Below, in pieces: positions 1 to 12,096 of a stretch of DNA of 64,000 nt. The stretch comes from Zopfochytrium polystomum (Eukaryota > Chytridiomycota > Chytridiomycetes > Chytridiales > Chytridiaceae), in assembly GCA_025765615.1 (NCBI GenBank), contig JAIVFJ010000091.1, positions 124,001-188,000 of the forward strand, written 5' to 3'. The position numbers and the translations under genes are program-made. Positions within the stretch are counted from its first letter, which is position 1. Each line of letters opens with the position of its first letter. The notes under the pieces are model-generated. The model saw only the letters and a list, made by a program, of their open reading frames with translations. It was not told the DNA's origin and made no database searches.

Positions 1-10
1 TCGCCATATC

Positions 11-2374
11 ATGCTCAAGACGGGCGATCTCCGCAACAACATGCTCAAGCTCCATTCCGAGCTGAGATCCATCGGCTTCTTCTCTGCATTCGCTTCAACC
101 CCCCAGCAGCAGCAGCAGCAGCAGCAGCCCACTTCGCCGCCGCCAACGCACGGCGGTCAGGCAACGCATCATCACTCGAAAAACTCGCTGGATCTGATGG
201 GGTAAGCAAGCTGCTTCGGCTAGGTCTCTCACTCACATCTTCAATGATTCCGCACCCCCCAACCACCTCCCCAAGCATCTCGCAAGGCGACCCGACCGCC
301 TTCCTCCCCGTCCTCCACTACATCCTCCTCGACTGGAACCAAACAGTCGCCCGCCACTTTTCCCAGTCCCGCTCCGTCGACCTGGTCGCCCGCCGCGACC
401 GCGCCTTCCTCGACGCCGTCTACAAGCTGCTCCGCGACGAGTTCGCCTACCGCCCGTGCCTGTCCAAGGACCAGTTCCTGTCGCTCGGCTTTGCGGAACG
501 GAAAGTCGGCATGCTGGTCGATATTGTCGGTCTGTGCAAACGGCTGGCGGAGGAGCTGAGACGGACGGCGGCGAACGGCGCGAGCGTGTGTCCGAGGATG
601 GGGAGGGCGCTGTCGGTCCCGGGCGGCGGGGCCGCGAGGTCGTTGCCGCCGCTTCCACCAATGCAGCAGCTGCAGCAGCTGCACCAGCAGAAGCCGCAGA
701 GCTCGCAAGGGTCACCAGCCAGGGGGGCGATGGTGCCGACATCGCCGGCGGCCACCGGAAGAGCCTTAACCAGCGCAAGTGCGAGAACCCCCGCGGTGGC
801 CACAATGGATGCAGAGCTGCCCGTCGCGGTGGGCGCGCTGACGGACGCGGACATGAGCCTTCTGGCGCGCTCGCTCAAGCCCCGCGCAGGCTCCCCACCC
901 AGACCCGCGACCCCGCCGCGCAAGGTTGTTCCGATGCCCATACCGGCCGCTTCCGCCGCCGCAATGTCGTCTCCGATCCGCTCTGCGATGCGGGACGGCA
1001 GCAGCCGCAGCCGCAGCGTCTCGGCCAGTCCGCGGCGGCGCGCGCGGATCGTGCTCGACGGCGAGGTGGACGACGACGACGACGACTACGACAGTGGAGA
1101 GGTTGGCGAGGTGCTCGTCGAGAGCTGGGCGGCGGAGGAGGTTTCGGTCGGTGGCGGGGCTGCGTCCGTGCTGGCGGGAGGCAGGGACGCGGACGGGATG
1201 TACGTGACGCGGTTCGAGGCGGCGAAACGGCGGTGGAGCGGCGCCGACGGCGGAAACGGCGCGACGACGACAACAACGACAACGGCGGCGGCGAAAGCTG
1301 GCTCGCGCGCGAGCAGCACCGAGAGGAAGAGTGTTCAGTCGATGAAGGAGGAGGAGCTGGAGGACGCCGTCGGCGCTCGCATCAGGCTCGAAAAGGAAAA
1401 TGCGAGGCTGAAATTGGTGTGTGCGATGTGGTTTTCGCTTTGGGAGGCCCCTGTCGTGGTTCTAACACATGCACCTTTATTTATTTGGATAAACAGCTCG
1501 TCGAGGCTCTCGACTTGAGGGTCACCCATCTTGAGCGGCGCACCCAGTCCCTGGAACAGAAGCTTCTGGCTTTCCAGACGGAGCGGGAGACTCGCCGTAA
1601 CGAGTCTTTGTCTCGCGTTGGCGATGTGAATGGAGATTTGGTACGGCGTTTCGCTGTTTGCTCTGACCCAGCACCAGAACGTTTACATTGTTCGTTTCTC
1701 ATTAACCGAACAATAAGTACAGAAGTTCCACGACGCTTCCATCATCCAAACCTCGAGTTTTCTGGACGGCAGCGCAATCGACCACGAACTCCACCTTGCC
1801 CTCCTGCAGCAGCCGCCGCCCACCGCCGTCGGCTCCCCTCCGCCTCGCCGGTGGAGCCTCGAAAAGCCTCCTCCAAAAAACGACGCGTCCCCGCCTTCCG
1901 CCGCCACCGCCACCGCCAGAGCGTACGTGCCCGCAGGAGAATTTTTCGAAACGCAGGCGAGCGTAAACGTGATGCGACGGAGCAGCTCCGGGTTGGGCAA
2001 GCCGTCGACGGCGGCAGCGGCAGCGGCTGCGCCTGCACCGCGAGACGAGGGCGAAAAGCGTGGCTCGCAGTTTCGATGGACTGTCGGCGCGGAAGGCGTC
2101 TATGCGACATCCGTGGTAGGTGGGGAGCAGCGGGATGGACGGGTCGGCGGCGGTGTAAGTTGCTCTTTATTTTTATTTTTTTATTTTTGGAGTGTTTCCT
2201 GTGTCGCCTCACAGCATCCCAAAATCCAAAATGAAACAGCCAAGCGGTGGAGAGCTGAGCGAGACTATTCGCAGCCTCGAGGAGCGGATGCGCGCGACGG
2301 CCGAGCTGCTGCGATCTCGCGCTCGGCGCATTAAGGGAGGCGGCGGCATTGGCGGGGACCTTTCGGTGCGCTGA
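11..2374 (+). CDS. CEP44: CEP44-like centrosomal/centriolar protein
   Basis: Five exons: 11-201, 276-1416, 1497-1640, 1723-2154, 2240-2374, giving 680 codons with consistent phases. The N-terminus follows the CEP44 domain pattern: a TGDL start motif, then GDP-x-x-FLP, then DAVYKLLRDEFAYRP and GFAERKVGMLVDI. CEP44 is known to sit at the proximal end of centrioles and to help convert centrioles into centrosomes; in a fungus this would be a basal-body protein of a flagellated cell. Exon 1 carries a pure CAG run coding about eight Gln, before a Pro/Thr/His stretch. The middle is low complexity (Ser/Ala/Arg, an Asp run). Coiled coil is likely at LVEALDLRVTHLERR (exon 3) and ELSETIRSLEERMRATAELL (exon 5). 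The start was chosen because it aligns with the family N-terminus. It is longer than human CEP44. Confidence 0.85.
108..131 (+). repeat. CAG trinucleotide run in CEP44 exon 1
   Basis: About eight consecutive CAG codons encode a polyGln tract right after the conserved first block of the CEP44 domain. Pure CAG, without CAA interruption, is prone to length change. Confidence 0.9.
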
Positions 2375-2860
2375 ATAAATGGGGGAAGATAGGCCTTGGG
2401 GAGATAGGCCTTGGGGTCGCTCCCGACTCTCCGCACCGGGGGGGATCGGTTAAGTGAAATCTCCCACGATGGAGAGGTAAAATCTATAGTGGAGATGTTT
2501 TTGATTCGCACGGCTGTCGGAGCGTGAAGCATATTTGGAATAGAAATGGCCAAGATGTATCACATTATTAATTACTGTGTATTCTTTTCTTCATCAGTTT
2601 TGGAACATCGTCGTCAAAGTTAAAGGTCTTTTGGCGGCCGGGGCGACATTTTCCGGCGGGTGAAGAAATTTAAATGGCTCGGTGGTTGGTCATGTTTCCC
2701 ACCCACGGCCACCCACGACGCCCAACCCCTTCCTTCCTTCATCTGCATGCGGAACAGACCGCCGTTCGTCGGAGTCGGCTTGCTTGTTCGTCTTGGGCAC
2801 CACTCGGCAACCAGGATGGCGGCCATCCCGGTTCCCAAAGATCGACTAAAATGCCCTCGT
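2375..2860. other. CEP44 3' flank, no gene
   Basis: Contains a duplicated short phrase (gataggccttgggg twice, near 2390-2415) and sequence around 2520-2560 whose reverse complement reappears at about 7922-7965. No supported ORF. Confidence 0.6.
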
Positions 2861-2989
2861 GGTGAAAGGAAAAATAGGCCAAAAAGCTACGCCGGCCAAG
2901 GCGACTGGCTGCTGGACTGCTGGGACAGGAGTGGGCGGTAGGTTGACTGGGACGATCATGGCATATTCTTTGGGCAAGCCCTTAGCCAG

Positions 2990-3600
2990 AACTTACCCTG
3001 CCCAGACAGTGTTCCATACCCTCTCCTCGTCCAGGAGCCTGCGAAGGTTGATATCGTCGGCTTCATCATGCCCCTTCTTATCCGCGTCCTCGGCACCAAG
3101 CAGAGGGGCATCAGGAGCAGTCGCCTCGCCTTCTTGCTTCCGCCTTCAGTCTAAGCTTGAACCGGAGTTCGGTAGCCTGCAGGTGGCGGCCACTGACATC
3201 GCGGACGGTTGCAACGACCACAAAGTGAGCGGCGCCTTGTCGATGTTGTTGTTCTTGTCCTCCTGTATCATGCGGAGGAGGAAGCGGCGCAGGCGACCCA
3301 GTAGATGCGACCGCTCCAGGCAGATCTGAATTATTGACCGAGCAAGCAAGGCCGACTGCGACTGCGAGCAGAGTTCTTCAAACATCGTCAATGTGAAAAG
3401 GGTTTTTTTTTTTTTTGGGTGGGAATTAAGCCGGTCATCATAAAGACGTGGGAAAGAACGAAAGAGATGTGTCATGAACTCACATTCGTCGCTGTGGTCA
3501 ACTAGAATGCACAGGATTTGCTTTACGCTGTCGTGTACCAGCGCACCGGGGGATTTCTCTAGAAGCTTTTTTTGAGTAGGCAGTAACGTGGCTGGCCTGC
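2990..3600 (-). pseudogene. RhoGAP-like gene, copy A (3' fragment)
   Basis: Only the equivalent of exon 5 (about 3000-3440) and the end of exon 4 (about 3480-3590) of the intact copy at 15508-17139 can be traced. Exon 5 is out of frame: after the segment matching RMIQEDKNNNID there are two extra bases relative to copy C, so the rest shifts. The upstream exons are missing. No promoter or start is visible. Confidence 0.7.
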
Positions 3601-3689
3601 AACCCTAACGGCACCAGCCTCGTCGCTTGTGACTTCTAAAATAGTCATGGGGCACTCTGTAGAATACGTTTTCGGCGGCTGGTTTCTTT

Positions 3690-5270
3690 GTACCGTTCAA
3701 TGACTCTGACAAAGGATTGTCCACCACCGCTGTCAGAAACTGCCCATAGCTGGGACTGTCCGCAGCATGGGGGAAGGTCGAAAGGAAGAGCGTCAGGCGC
3801 CTCGATCATGGGCGCGTACGACGGGACCAAGACAAAAAAGTGCCAAGGAGGCGCCAGCAGAGTCGGCGATTGTTGCGTCGATGAGCACGTCCAACTCCGA
3901 CGAGCTCTCCCTCCTATCGGTGATCGCTTTGGATTCCTCAGCATTCCTGCTTAAAATGTTGGATAAGTGCCACTTTTCGGCAGATAGTCGTGCTGAAGTG
4001 TGTGAACACTCTAATTGAAGCTTTTCGAATTCTTCTTTCACCTTCATCAGCGTTGCTTCGCTCACAGCGGTTTGACTTGCCATGTCGGCCAGTTCGTCAT
4101 CAAGTTTTCGGCCGAATCGGCTGAGTTTAGCCGTGCTGCTGGGTTTAAAAAACCGAGTATTTGCACATCCGTTTCTTTCGGTCGACCTCCGTACGTATGT
4201 AATCAACACGGCGTTTAGGTAGCCCTTTCTCCTCGCAATAAGAGTTGGCCTCCTTCCGGGTCCGCTGAAGTGCAAGGCCTGCCAGTTCCGTCTTTCAAAC
4301 TTCCGATAAGTGCCTATCCCCACGTTGAGCACTCTTCATTTCAAAGGGACCAGTCGGTGGTTTGGCCTCCCTCTTCGAGAACCACCACCACCAGGCGATA
4401 ACGGCCGATACTCCAGAGTACACCAGTGATGCGAAGCGATCGAAAAGCTTCACGCTCACGATGCGTTCACGCTCTTCCAGTACTTGCATTGGGTTGTGTT
4501 GTCCGGGATGATTATGCAAATGGCTCAGCATTGGACCGGAGCGGCCGCAAGTCTGACGACCGAAAGTGTTACCGCTTAGCCTCTTCGTAGTTTTCCAAAA
4601 CGTTGATGGCTTGAAATACGAATTGGATATTGTGCAATGAGATGTGATTTCGAAGAGTGAAATCGCCGTTCGCTCTCAACAAGACGTTGAAGTGGCGCGG
4701 TTGGAGTACGAACAGGAGCTTGAACGAGCGCGGAGCGAAACATCGGCTCTGAGTAGCGGAGCATCAGCTCGTCAAACTCGCGCTTAGCCTCGTTTAAGCT
4801 CCTCTCCTGACTTCGTTTGATTTCTGTTGTCTCTACAACAGCGGTCTCCAGCGTTTTGAGGGACTTCGCATTTGATCCCGATTCATTTCTAAAGCTCCCT
4901 TGATGCTCACAATTTCCGGCTTCGTTTCTTGCAGCTCATTCTGAACAAAAGCGTGCAGAAAGCATTTCTCGTCGCCGAAGGCCATAGCCTCTTCTCGAGC
5001 CCGCTTTAGATCGGTTTCCGCCTTCTCGAGAGCCGTTTTCCGTCCTAGAATACAGTTCTCAATTCAGCGATTTTTTCTTCGTGTGTGAGTCGTTCGGCGT
5101 TCCACCGGGCAATCCAGAATCTTATCTTCCAGAAGCCGTTCTCTGGCCTCGAGCAGTTGAAGTGGGGTAGAAGCGCCTGGGTGCTGGGTCATGTATTGAG
5201 GGAGAGGCCGGGCGCGGACGGCAAGCCTTAGCACCTCGAGGCTGAGCCTCGCAGCCTCCCCGACGTCCAA
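3690..5270 (-). pseudogene. Coiled-coil gene Y, copy A (decayed)
   Basis: Minus-strand fragments in several frames resemble the coiled-coil copies at 10540-11220 and 12090-13030. Examples are a Lys/Glu-rich segment near 3960-4090 (EATLMKVKEEFEKLQLE) and a head segment at about 5064-5270 (LDVGEAARLSLEVLRLAVRA) that is nearly identical to the head at 12838-13029. No single frame joins them. The function of the family is unknown; heptad-rich composition suggests a structural or tethering protein. Confidence 0.5.
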
Positions 5271-6130
5271 AAAAGAGCGGACCTCTTCAAGGTTTGGTTT
5301 GGATCAGTCAGTCAGTCACGTGGATGGTTCAGTCAAATGTCAAATGGCAATGACAAAAACTCACTCGAGCAGACCGACACGACGAGGTAGATCGCCATGG
5401 GGATACTGAGGAAGCGTGAGAACGAGGTCTGCGGAAGAAGAAACAGAAAGTCCAGCGGTGAGCACTTTGAAGACTACGCCCTCGTTTTTGCCTCCAATAG
5501 TCCGCAGCTGTGGTGCCTCGTGGTTCTGTTGTGGGAGGAGGAAGGGAGACCCTGGGCGTCGTTGCCTCCCAGGCTCTCAAACCCGTGCCAACAGAGGATC
5601 ACGCTCAGTCGGCTCACGCTGGAAGAGAGCAAAAACGCGCGAAACAGAACGTGGTGAAGCGAAACGATTGAGGGCAAGAGGGAATGGGCTGGAAACGGTC
5701 GTGGGGGTTGTGTGAGATGGGACCCTGAAGCTTCACGAGGATGCTTCTGTGTCCTTGAACGCGCAAGGGAGGAGCAGAGGAGCCGCAGAGCCACCCGTAG
5801 CCTTTAGAGAGCATCGCAAAACCGAGGATCTCCCACCGCAACCTGAGCGAGAAACGTACCCAAAGGTGAGAGAGAAACTTACCCAACGGACCGACATCGC
5901 AATCAATTCTGGCGGCTGGCGTGTACGCTTTTTCGGGTGAGATTGCGGGAGGTGTTCTTTCTTTACGTGCGAGTGGTCTGAGACCGACAGTGCAGTCTGT
6001 TTCAGATGGGAAGGGATGTGCCAGTGCGCGACTGTTTGGAACGTGGTGGTATTGTCTCACTTCACCGCAGCGTCATTCTCTTTGATTGAAACTCCGACAA
6101 ACTCTCCGAACTTAGATACTTCCCAACCAA
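5140..6130 (-). repeat. Array block Z, copy 1
   Basis: About 1 kb nearly identical to 12890-13870. On the minus strand both copies keep an open frame over 5614-6060 / 13354-13887, which suggests either a very recent copy or constraint. Several GT-AG-like sites fall inside (for example the gtaagttt complement near 5876-5884). No family recognised. Whether it is an exon block of gene Y or intronic sequence cannot be decided by eye. Confidence 0.6.
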
Positions 6131-7620
6131 ATTCAGGATAATAATCATTTCTCTTCAGAGATCTCACCTCCAGAAGGAACGGGTATTCTACATACGAATT
6201 GGCCACGGGACCACTGGTAGGTCCAGCTGGCTTATTTTACGAGCTTACACATAGAGGATTGCCGGTCATTTCACGACGTTCTCGTGAAAATTGCGCTTGT
6301 CTAAAATGACTTTGTGCTGAGCCACCAATATGGAGGAAACAGCACGCACAGTATGGCATGGTGCGAAACAAGGTGTTCGTTTATCCGATGGACCAATTGG
6401 CAATTGTATCCTACAATCTGAACTATTACGAAGCTGTTTGCGGTGCTCTGGACGCTACATTTAAAGCAAGAGCTTGAAAGTTGTTCCTCAAGAGGCCTTC
6501 ATAGGGGTTTTACTGGTTGTTTTCCCCCCCAACGAACGTTGATTTGTTGGAACATCCACATTTCAATGCATCGAAGGTACTTTCGAGAGAAGTGACACTA
6601 AACAGTATCAGTTAACCTCAATATTAACTTGTTAACGTGAAGGAGCGAACGGTGAAAGAAGTCTAGGGTCTAATGTGGAGAGGAAACAAGATATCTTGGA
6701 ACTTATGCGCTGCAGCTATCGTGAAACTCTATCGTAGGAATCTGGAACGAGAGATTCTCCATAGGCTACAAGGAATCCTTCACGCGATCAGCATAGAGCA
6801 TCGATGAGTGATGAATTATGCCCGAGTGATGGATTAAAATGCATGGTAGGCAGTGAAGGGAGGATCTCAACAAGCAGAGCAAGGAGTTTGCGATGCATTT
6901 ATCAAGGGAAGAACGGTAATTCATGGCATCACCGCAGGAGGACGTGCCAATGAAAGGATATTCCAAGGGGAGGGTCTCCTCAGATCATGTTTGGAGCAAA
7001 CAGGACGATTCGACGGGGACATTCAAGGCGGAGTCGATCTTCGGCCTCGCCCTCGAGAAGCCTCACTGTACGTAGGCAACGATGGTTCGTGCCGAAATAC
7101 AGTGGGGATTCAGATGGGCAACGGCCGACGGTCGTTCAAGGTCCGCAACCGCGTCGAGGTTGGGGGCTGAAAGGGAGGCTGAGGCGCTGTCTTCGTTGTG
7201 GCTCAAAGGTGCCACTTTTCCTCAATCCGTCGCCCAACTCAAACCCAAGTTACCCCACCCCAGCAAATTGGTAAATATCAGTCGCGAATCGCGTTGGTTT
7301 TGATTATTCACTTCTTGCAGAATACAGCTGAAGAGGAATCGCCTCTGATTTGCTGCATTTTTTTAGGAGACGTATTCTCTCCAACGAAGAGAAATTTCCG
7401 GCGGTTGGCATCGACCGTAACGGTTGCGGAGATCACGCTCTTGTGAACATTTCACTTTCAGAAACAAGATATTGAACGCGGCATCGCGCGTAATGAACCG
7501 TGTGGAACGTTTCAATCACTCGATTGGAACTCCTTGAGGAATAATCTTCGATGAACCTGAAAGGCCTGGTCGGACGAAGATCTGCTCGTGTTACCGATCA
7601 GCGGCGGGCGTAATTCGCTC
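6131..7620 (-). repeat. Array block W, copy 1 (diverged)
   Basis: Aligns patchily with 13871-15350. On the minus strand a segment near 7500-7590 resembles exon 2 of the RhoGAP-like gene (pattern RPF-x-V followed by a Gln/Ser-rich stretch), so W may itself derive from an older copy of that gene. The segment equivalent to the short open exon of copy 2 (14010-13910 minus) contains a stop here (6233-6265 region). Not translatable as a whole. Confidence 0.5.
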
Positions 7621-7708
7621 TTTTTGCAATCTTTACGCTATCGTCCTCGTGACCACTCCTGTGCCGCTGAGTTCTATTTTCTGACTCAACCTTGCATCCT
7701 TCAATGAC

Positions 7709-7840
7709 AGCCGAGCGGAGGAGAGCTGAGTGAGACAATTCACAGCCTCGAGGAGAGGATTCGTGCCATGTGCGTCGCGTGTCAGGACCTTTCGAGCCCT
7801 GAATGAGGGGATTGGCCTTGGGTCGCTCCCGACCACTGCA
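7709..7840 (+). pseudogene. Duplicate of the CEP44 last exon
   Basis: Begins after a CAG acceptor-like site exactly where exon 5 of CEP44 begins at 2240. It keeps the reading SGGELSETIHSLEERIRAM before diverging, and runs on into the same downstream phrase (ggccttgggtcgctcccgacc). The flank at about 7922-7965 is the reverse complement of the CEP44 3' flank at about 2520-2560. It has no upstream exons, so it is a non-functional fragment carried in when the array formed. Confidence 0.75.
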
Positions 7841-7999
7841 TCGAGTTTAACTTCGCCGGCGACCACTAGACCTTTAGCCTTGAGGGTGCTGATTCAGAAT
7901 ACAAGGTAACGTCCTCTTTAATGTGAAACATCTTGCACATTTTTATTCCAAATATGCTCCAGCCCAAAACATCGCCAATGTAGATTCCCACTTTGTCTG

Positions 8000-8110
8000 G
8001 ATTTCTTTTTGCGAAGGGTTATTTTTACTTTATTATTATTAATTATTATTATTTTTTTTTTTTTTTTGTTTGATGGTTCCCCTGACTCATTGTCCCGTTT
8101 CCCACCCACA
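8000..8110. repeat. A/T-rich homopolymer tract
   Basis: Long T run plus ATT repeats, equivalent in position to the T-rich tract at 15385-15445 in the next array unit. It marks the 3' side of each RhoGAP-like copy. Confidence 0.7.
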
Positions 8111-8192
8111 ACATCGCCCACCCCCCCGATCCTCCTCCTCCTCCCTTCCCTCCGCCCTCCGTCCCTCAATACCTCACCCCTTACTACTTCCT

Positions 8193-9851
8193 TCATTTGC
8201 ATCTGTGCACGACCGTGGTATGTTCGATGGTCGCACCTGCAGCCATGACTAACGCCCCCCAGATCATGTTCCAGACCCTCTCCTCATCCAGGAGTCTGCG
8301 CAACTCGACATCGTCGTCTACCTCACCCTGCAGCTTCTTCTCCGTGGCATCAGCAGCGTGGAGTAAAGGAGCAGCATAAGCGGCACTGGCCTCGTCGTCA
8401 GCCTTTGAGGTTGTCCCTTGAATTCCACTCGACGTGCCTCTCCACTTTGCAGCAAGGTTTGTCCACAGCCTCCATTTCTTCCACCATTTGTTTCCCTTTC
8501 CTTTTCGCGCCAAAGCCCTCTCAGCTGCGGCGTTCTTCGCCTCTCTTGCTTCAGCTTCCAGTCCGCGCTTGAACCGCAGCTCCGTCGCTTGCATGTGGCG
8601 GCCACTGACGTTATGGATGGTTGCGACAACCACAAACTTGGCCGCGCTGTCGATGTTGTTGTGCTTGTCCTGATGATGTGGTGGAGGAGGCAGCGCAGGC
8701 GGTCCAATATATACCAGCGCTCCGGAGAAATATGAAGCATTGACATAACTAGCGAGGCTGAGTGCGACTTCGAATAGAGTTCTTCAGACGCTTGCGCTTG
8801 GGGGGGGGGGGGAAATAATTAAGCCGGTCATCAAAAGGCGTGAATGAACGAAATAGAGCTATGATGAACTCACATTCTTCGCAGCATTCAAATAGAATGC
8901 ACGCGATTCGCTTGACACTGTCTGGAACATGCGCCCCAGGAAGTTTCTCGACAAGCTTCTTGAGGTATGCGGCGACGTGGCTTGCACGCAGCTGCTGTTT
9001 CGGAAAGGCTTCGAGACGGTTTAATAAAAGTGCCTGCATCACTTCGCGCGTCGCGGTCGATCTCATCCAACCCCCAGCGTCTGCCCACTCTGGAAAGACT
9101 TTTATCAGTTCAATTGCAACCAACGACAATTGGAATGGACAAACGAAAAAAGATGTACCGCTTGGGTTGTCAACGTGCTCTAGGTATTCAAAGCAACGGT
9201 CGATTTCCGTACGCAAGTGCGAAGGAAGGGGAGCGGTCAGCAGTTCTCGGTCCTTCTCTAAATTGCGTATCGCGTCTGCCGGAATTGTTGGATCCCTGTT
9301 GCAGAATTGGAGGGGTTCAAAAAAAAAAAAAAAACAAAAAAACAAAACCGTTGGCCTCTCTTACTCGTGCAGTGCCTTGATGATTTCTGAAAACTCCAGC
9401 CCGTGAGTTTGGGCTCTCGTCGTCACCTAGTGTATCGAAAACCGAAAATTTATCAAGCGACTTCATGACGTTATGATCTCTTAACCTTGGCAGCAGACGG
9501 AGTCACACTGCCAATGCACTCCACAGCGAGCCGGTTTGACGAAAGGGTAGACACTTCAATATCGATTGTTTGTAACCAATTGATTGGAAACTCTTGAGAG
9601 ATAATCTTGAACAATTTGAAAGGACGGGTCGGAGGAAGAGCTGCTTGTGTTTGTGGTTTTGAGTAACATTCAGGAGGCCGTCGTCGAAATGTTTGGAGGG
9701 GCCTCCGATACTCACTTTGCACCGCTTTGCAGGTCACATTCATGTTGCAGGAGCTGTCCTCCAAGAATTTGTGCGCGATGTGGACGGGAAACACTGGCAC
9801 CCAGTGCCAGGTTACAGTAACGACGGGGACGAGGACGTATTGTACGGCCAT
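8193..9851 (-). pseudogene. RhoGAP-like gene, copy B (inactivated)
   Basis: Same exon layout as the intact copy C. Exon 1 is 9716-9851 with an ATG and 136 nt, as in C. Two lesions are visible. The acceptor before exon 2 reads ccaaa|catttcg where copy C has ccaag|catttcg, so the AG is lost. In exon 5 (near 8665-8690) copy B is four bases shorter than copy C right after LLHHII, which shifts the frame before the segment FVVVATIHNVSGRH. Exon 4 is open and about 90 percent similar to copy C (its minus-strand ORF runs 8749-9345). Either lesion alone would truncate the product. Confidence 0.75.
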
Positions 9852-10540
9852 TTTTGCAGGAGGCGAGGGGTTTTGCTGTGGGTGGTTTCTGGGGGAGCAA
9901 GGGGTGGGTGAGAGAAGTTTGTCGAGCTGTTCTTTTTTTTTCTCCTTTTTTTTTCTTGTTTGTATTTCAGAGGGAGGGGAAGCTTCTTTCGTCGTGAGAC
10001 GTAATAAAATTGTTTGCAATAGCGATCAGCTTCGTAAAATATTCAGAATTGCAGCGAAAGTCTTCAAAAACGCACTTAATTGTATTCGCGGTGAATAGGG
10101 GGATAAACATGCGAGGAGTGGCCTGGAGTTTTTCTTGTCCAGATCATACGCAGGAAAAGTGGAGCATTTCCTGAACTGCAATCCGCTTTATATTGAACAA
10201 ATGCCACTCACACTCGGTACAATGAGTCGAAATAACTCTTCGAATATTCTTTCGTTCTGTTCCTCTCTTGCGAAGCAATGTGAAGGTCGTCCTGACCAAT
10301 TTCGTAAAAAATGGCATCGAAGGAGAGGAGAGTGCTTTTTGGTATGAAGCTCTCGAAGCTATTCAGCGTTCACCCTCTTTGAGTATGGTCTGTTCGCTGT
10401 CCAGTGGATTTTCAACAAGAAAAGAGCGATGGATCGCGTCCTATGGATTTTGAAGCGCCTCAGACACGAAATCAAACCGGAAAAAAAAAATATGTTTATT
10501 GTTAGACCATCTTTCGGAAGCAGGACATGCTTTCTCCCTC
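9852..10540. other. Array spacer (copy B 5' flank)
   Basis: Sequence equivalent to 17140-17640: a pyrimidine-rich stretch, then phrases such as ggagcatttcctg and caatgtgaaggtcgtc shared with the copy C flank. It would hold the promoter of the RhoGAP-like gene. No ORF is supported. Confidence 0.5.
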
Positions 10541-11220
10541 ACAGCACTCATTGCCCAAAACTCAGTAGAGCCTCCAAAGCCGCAGCTACTTTGTCAGTGG
10601 CTTTGTCCAGCGTCGTCGGTTCCATGAAAGGCATCTCGCTCAATGTGACCAACCCTTTCAACCTGATGGGAGTGGCCTGGAGTCGCACCAAAGAGCAGCT
10701 CGGCCAAAATCTGGATTGTCTGCCACAGTGGTCGCCAAGGGCGCACCGACAGATTCAGCAACTGTCTGATGTCGGCGTTAACTTGGAATGACTTCGCCTT
10801 GGCTCTTTCGTTTGCGTCGGTCTGCTCTGTGAGACCAGCCAATGTCTGCGAGAGGAGTTCCTTCTCCATCAGCGCTGTCCATTCTTTGAAATGGCGAGCA
10901 TCAGCTCGTCAAACTCGCGCCTTGCCTCGTTTCAGATCCTCTCCTGACTTTGTTTGAGATTTGATGTTTCCAAGCGTTTTGAGAGACTTTTTCCCTCTTT
11001 CGCATTTGATCCCGCTTCATTTCAAAAGCGCCCACGGCGCTCTCAATTTCCCGCTTCGTTTTTTGCAGTTCATTCCGAACGAAAGTGATTCGGCCTTGCA
11101 GATAGCGACTCTCGTCGCAACAGGCCGTAGCCTTTTCTCGAGCCCCTTTAGATCGGTTTCCCCCTTCTCGAGAGCCGTTTTTCCGTCCTTGAAAACGGTG
11201 CTCAATTAAGCTTTTTTTTC
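10540..11220 (-). pseudogene. Coiled-coil gene Y, copy B1 (fragment)
   Basis: Minus-strand segment starting MEKELLSQTLAGLTEQTDAN at about 10869, matching the C-terminal half of the copy at 12097-12768 (MEKALLSQTLAGIAE). A further segment near 11017-11205 matches its middle. The two parts lie in different frames. The Gln codon in TEQTDANERA is intact here, unlike copy B2. Confidence 0.5.
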
Positions 11221-12090
11221 TTCGTGTGTGGGTCGTTTGGCGTTGTGGCGGGAAATCTGGGAAATTGATGGCCTTGAGCTTTAGAGATATAGCCTCTAAA
11301 TCTCACAACATCGCATTGCTCCTCTCGCTCATAATTTCGTTTTAGACGATGCAACTTGAAGTTGCTGCTCCTTACTCGATTTACTTTGGATCTGTCAAGT
11401 AATCGTCGTATTGCTGGTCTGCATGTGACAGCGTCCAATTGACTAATGGACTATAGATATTGCGGGCTTTTTTTACATTGCGGTGCGTTGAATTTGAGCG
11501 ACAGCTGCTCCATCAAAGGAACAAAGGAAGCGGAGCAAACCAGCACGGCAATGGAAAAGACGTAATTAGATGTCGGTGGTTGAAGAGATGGGGGCGTCAG
11601 AAAGCTTGGAGCTTTCCAATGGAATGTCAATGTGCGGGTGTGGACCGACCACGCCTTTCTTGGTCAGACTTGCCACCAAATAGATCGTTATGGCTTGTCT
11701 TGATACACGCTGCGCCTCCTTTGCCGGGGTAGTGCCCTCATGAAGCTCTAAGCTATTCGCCGCTCCATGAGTATGGTCTGTTCGCTGTCTAATGGAGTTT
11801 TTGCAACTAAACAACAATGGATCGCTCTTGCATGGTTGTCGGAGCTTCTCCGGTCGAAGCTAGTGATGGATGGCTGAAGTGTCGTCGTGCCATATCACCA
11901 GTTAATCATTGGAAGTTCGAAACGGAGCTTGGAGTTTGAGAGGGAAGGATGGTTATCAGCCGGAGAGAGAATCGCTCATTGGGTCACGGTGATCGTGGGA
12001 CTCCGGCCAAAGCCGAGATCTGCAGCAAAAATATTATGTAAAGCCAGAAAGCAAAATTTTATTCAATTTGGATGCAACGAGCACTCACGC
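11221..12090. other. Array spacer, no gene seen
   Basis: About 870 bp between two Y copies. It shares short phrases with 10330-10450 (tgaagctct...ttcgcc, tatggtctgttcgctgtc), showing that it is part of the internal Y duplication. No convincing ORF. Confidence 0.45.
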
Positions 12091-12096
12091 ACTCTC

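Noticed and set aside
456..2234. 592-codon plus ORF overlapping CEP44
   Set aside because: Mostly the wrong frame of CEP44 exon 2 with Arg/Gly-rich translation; only its 1497-1640 part is a real CEP44 exon.
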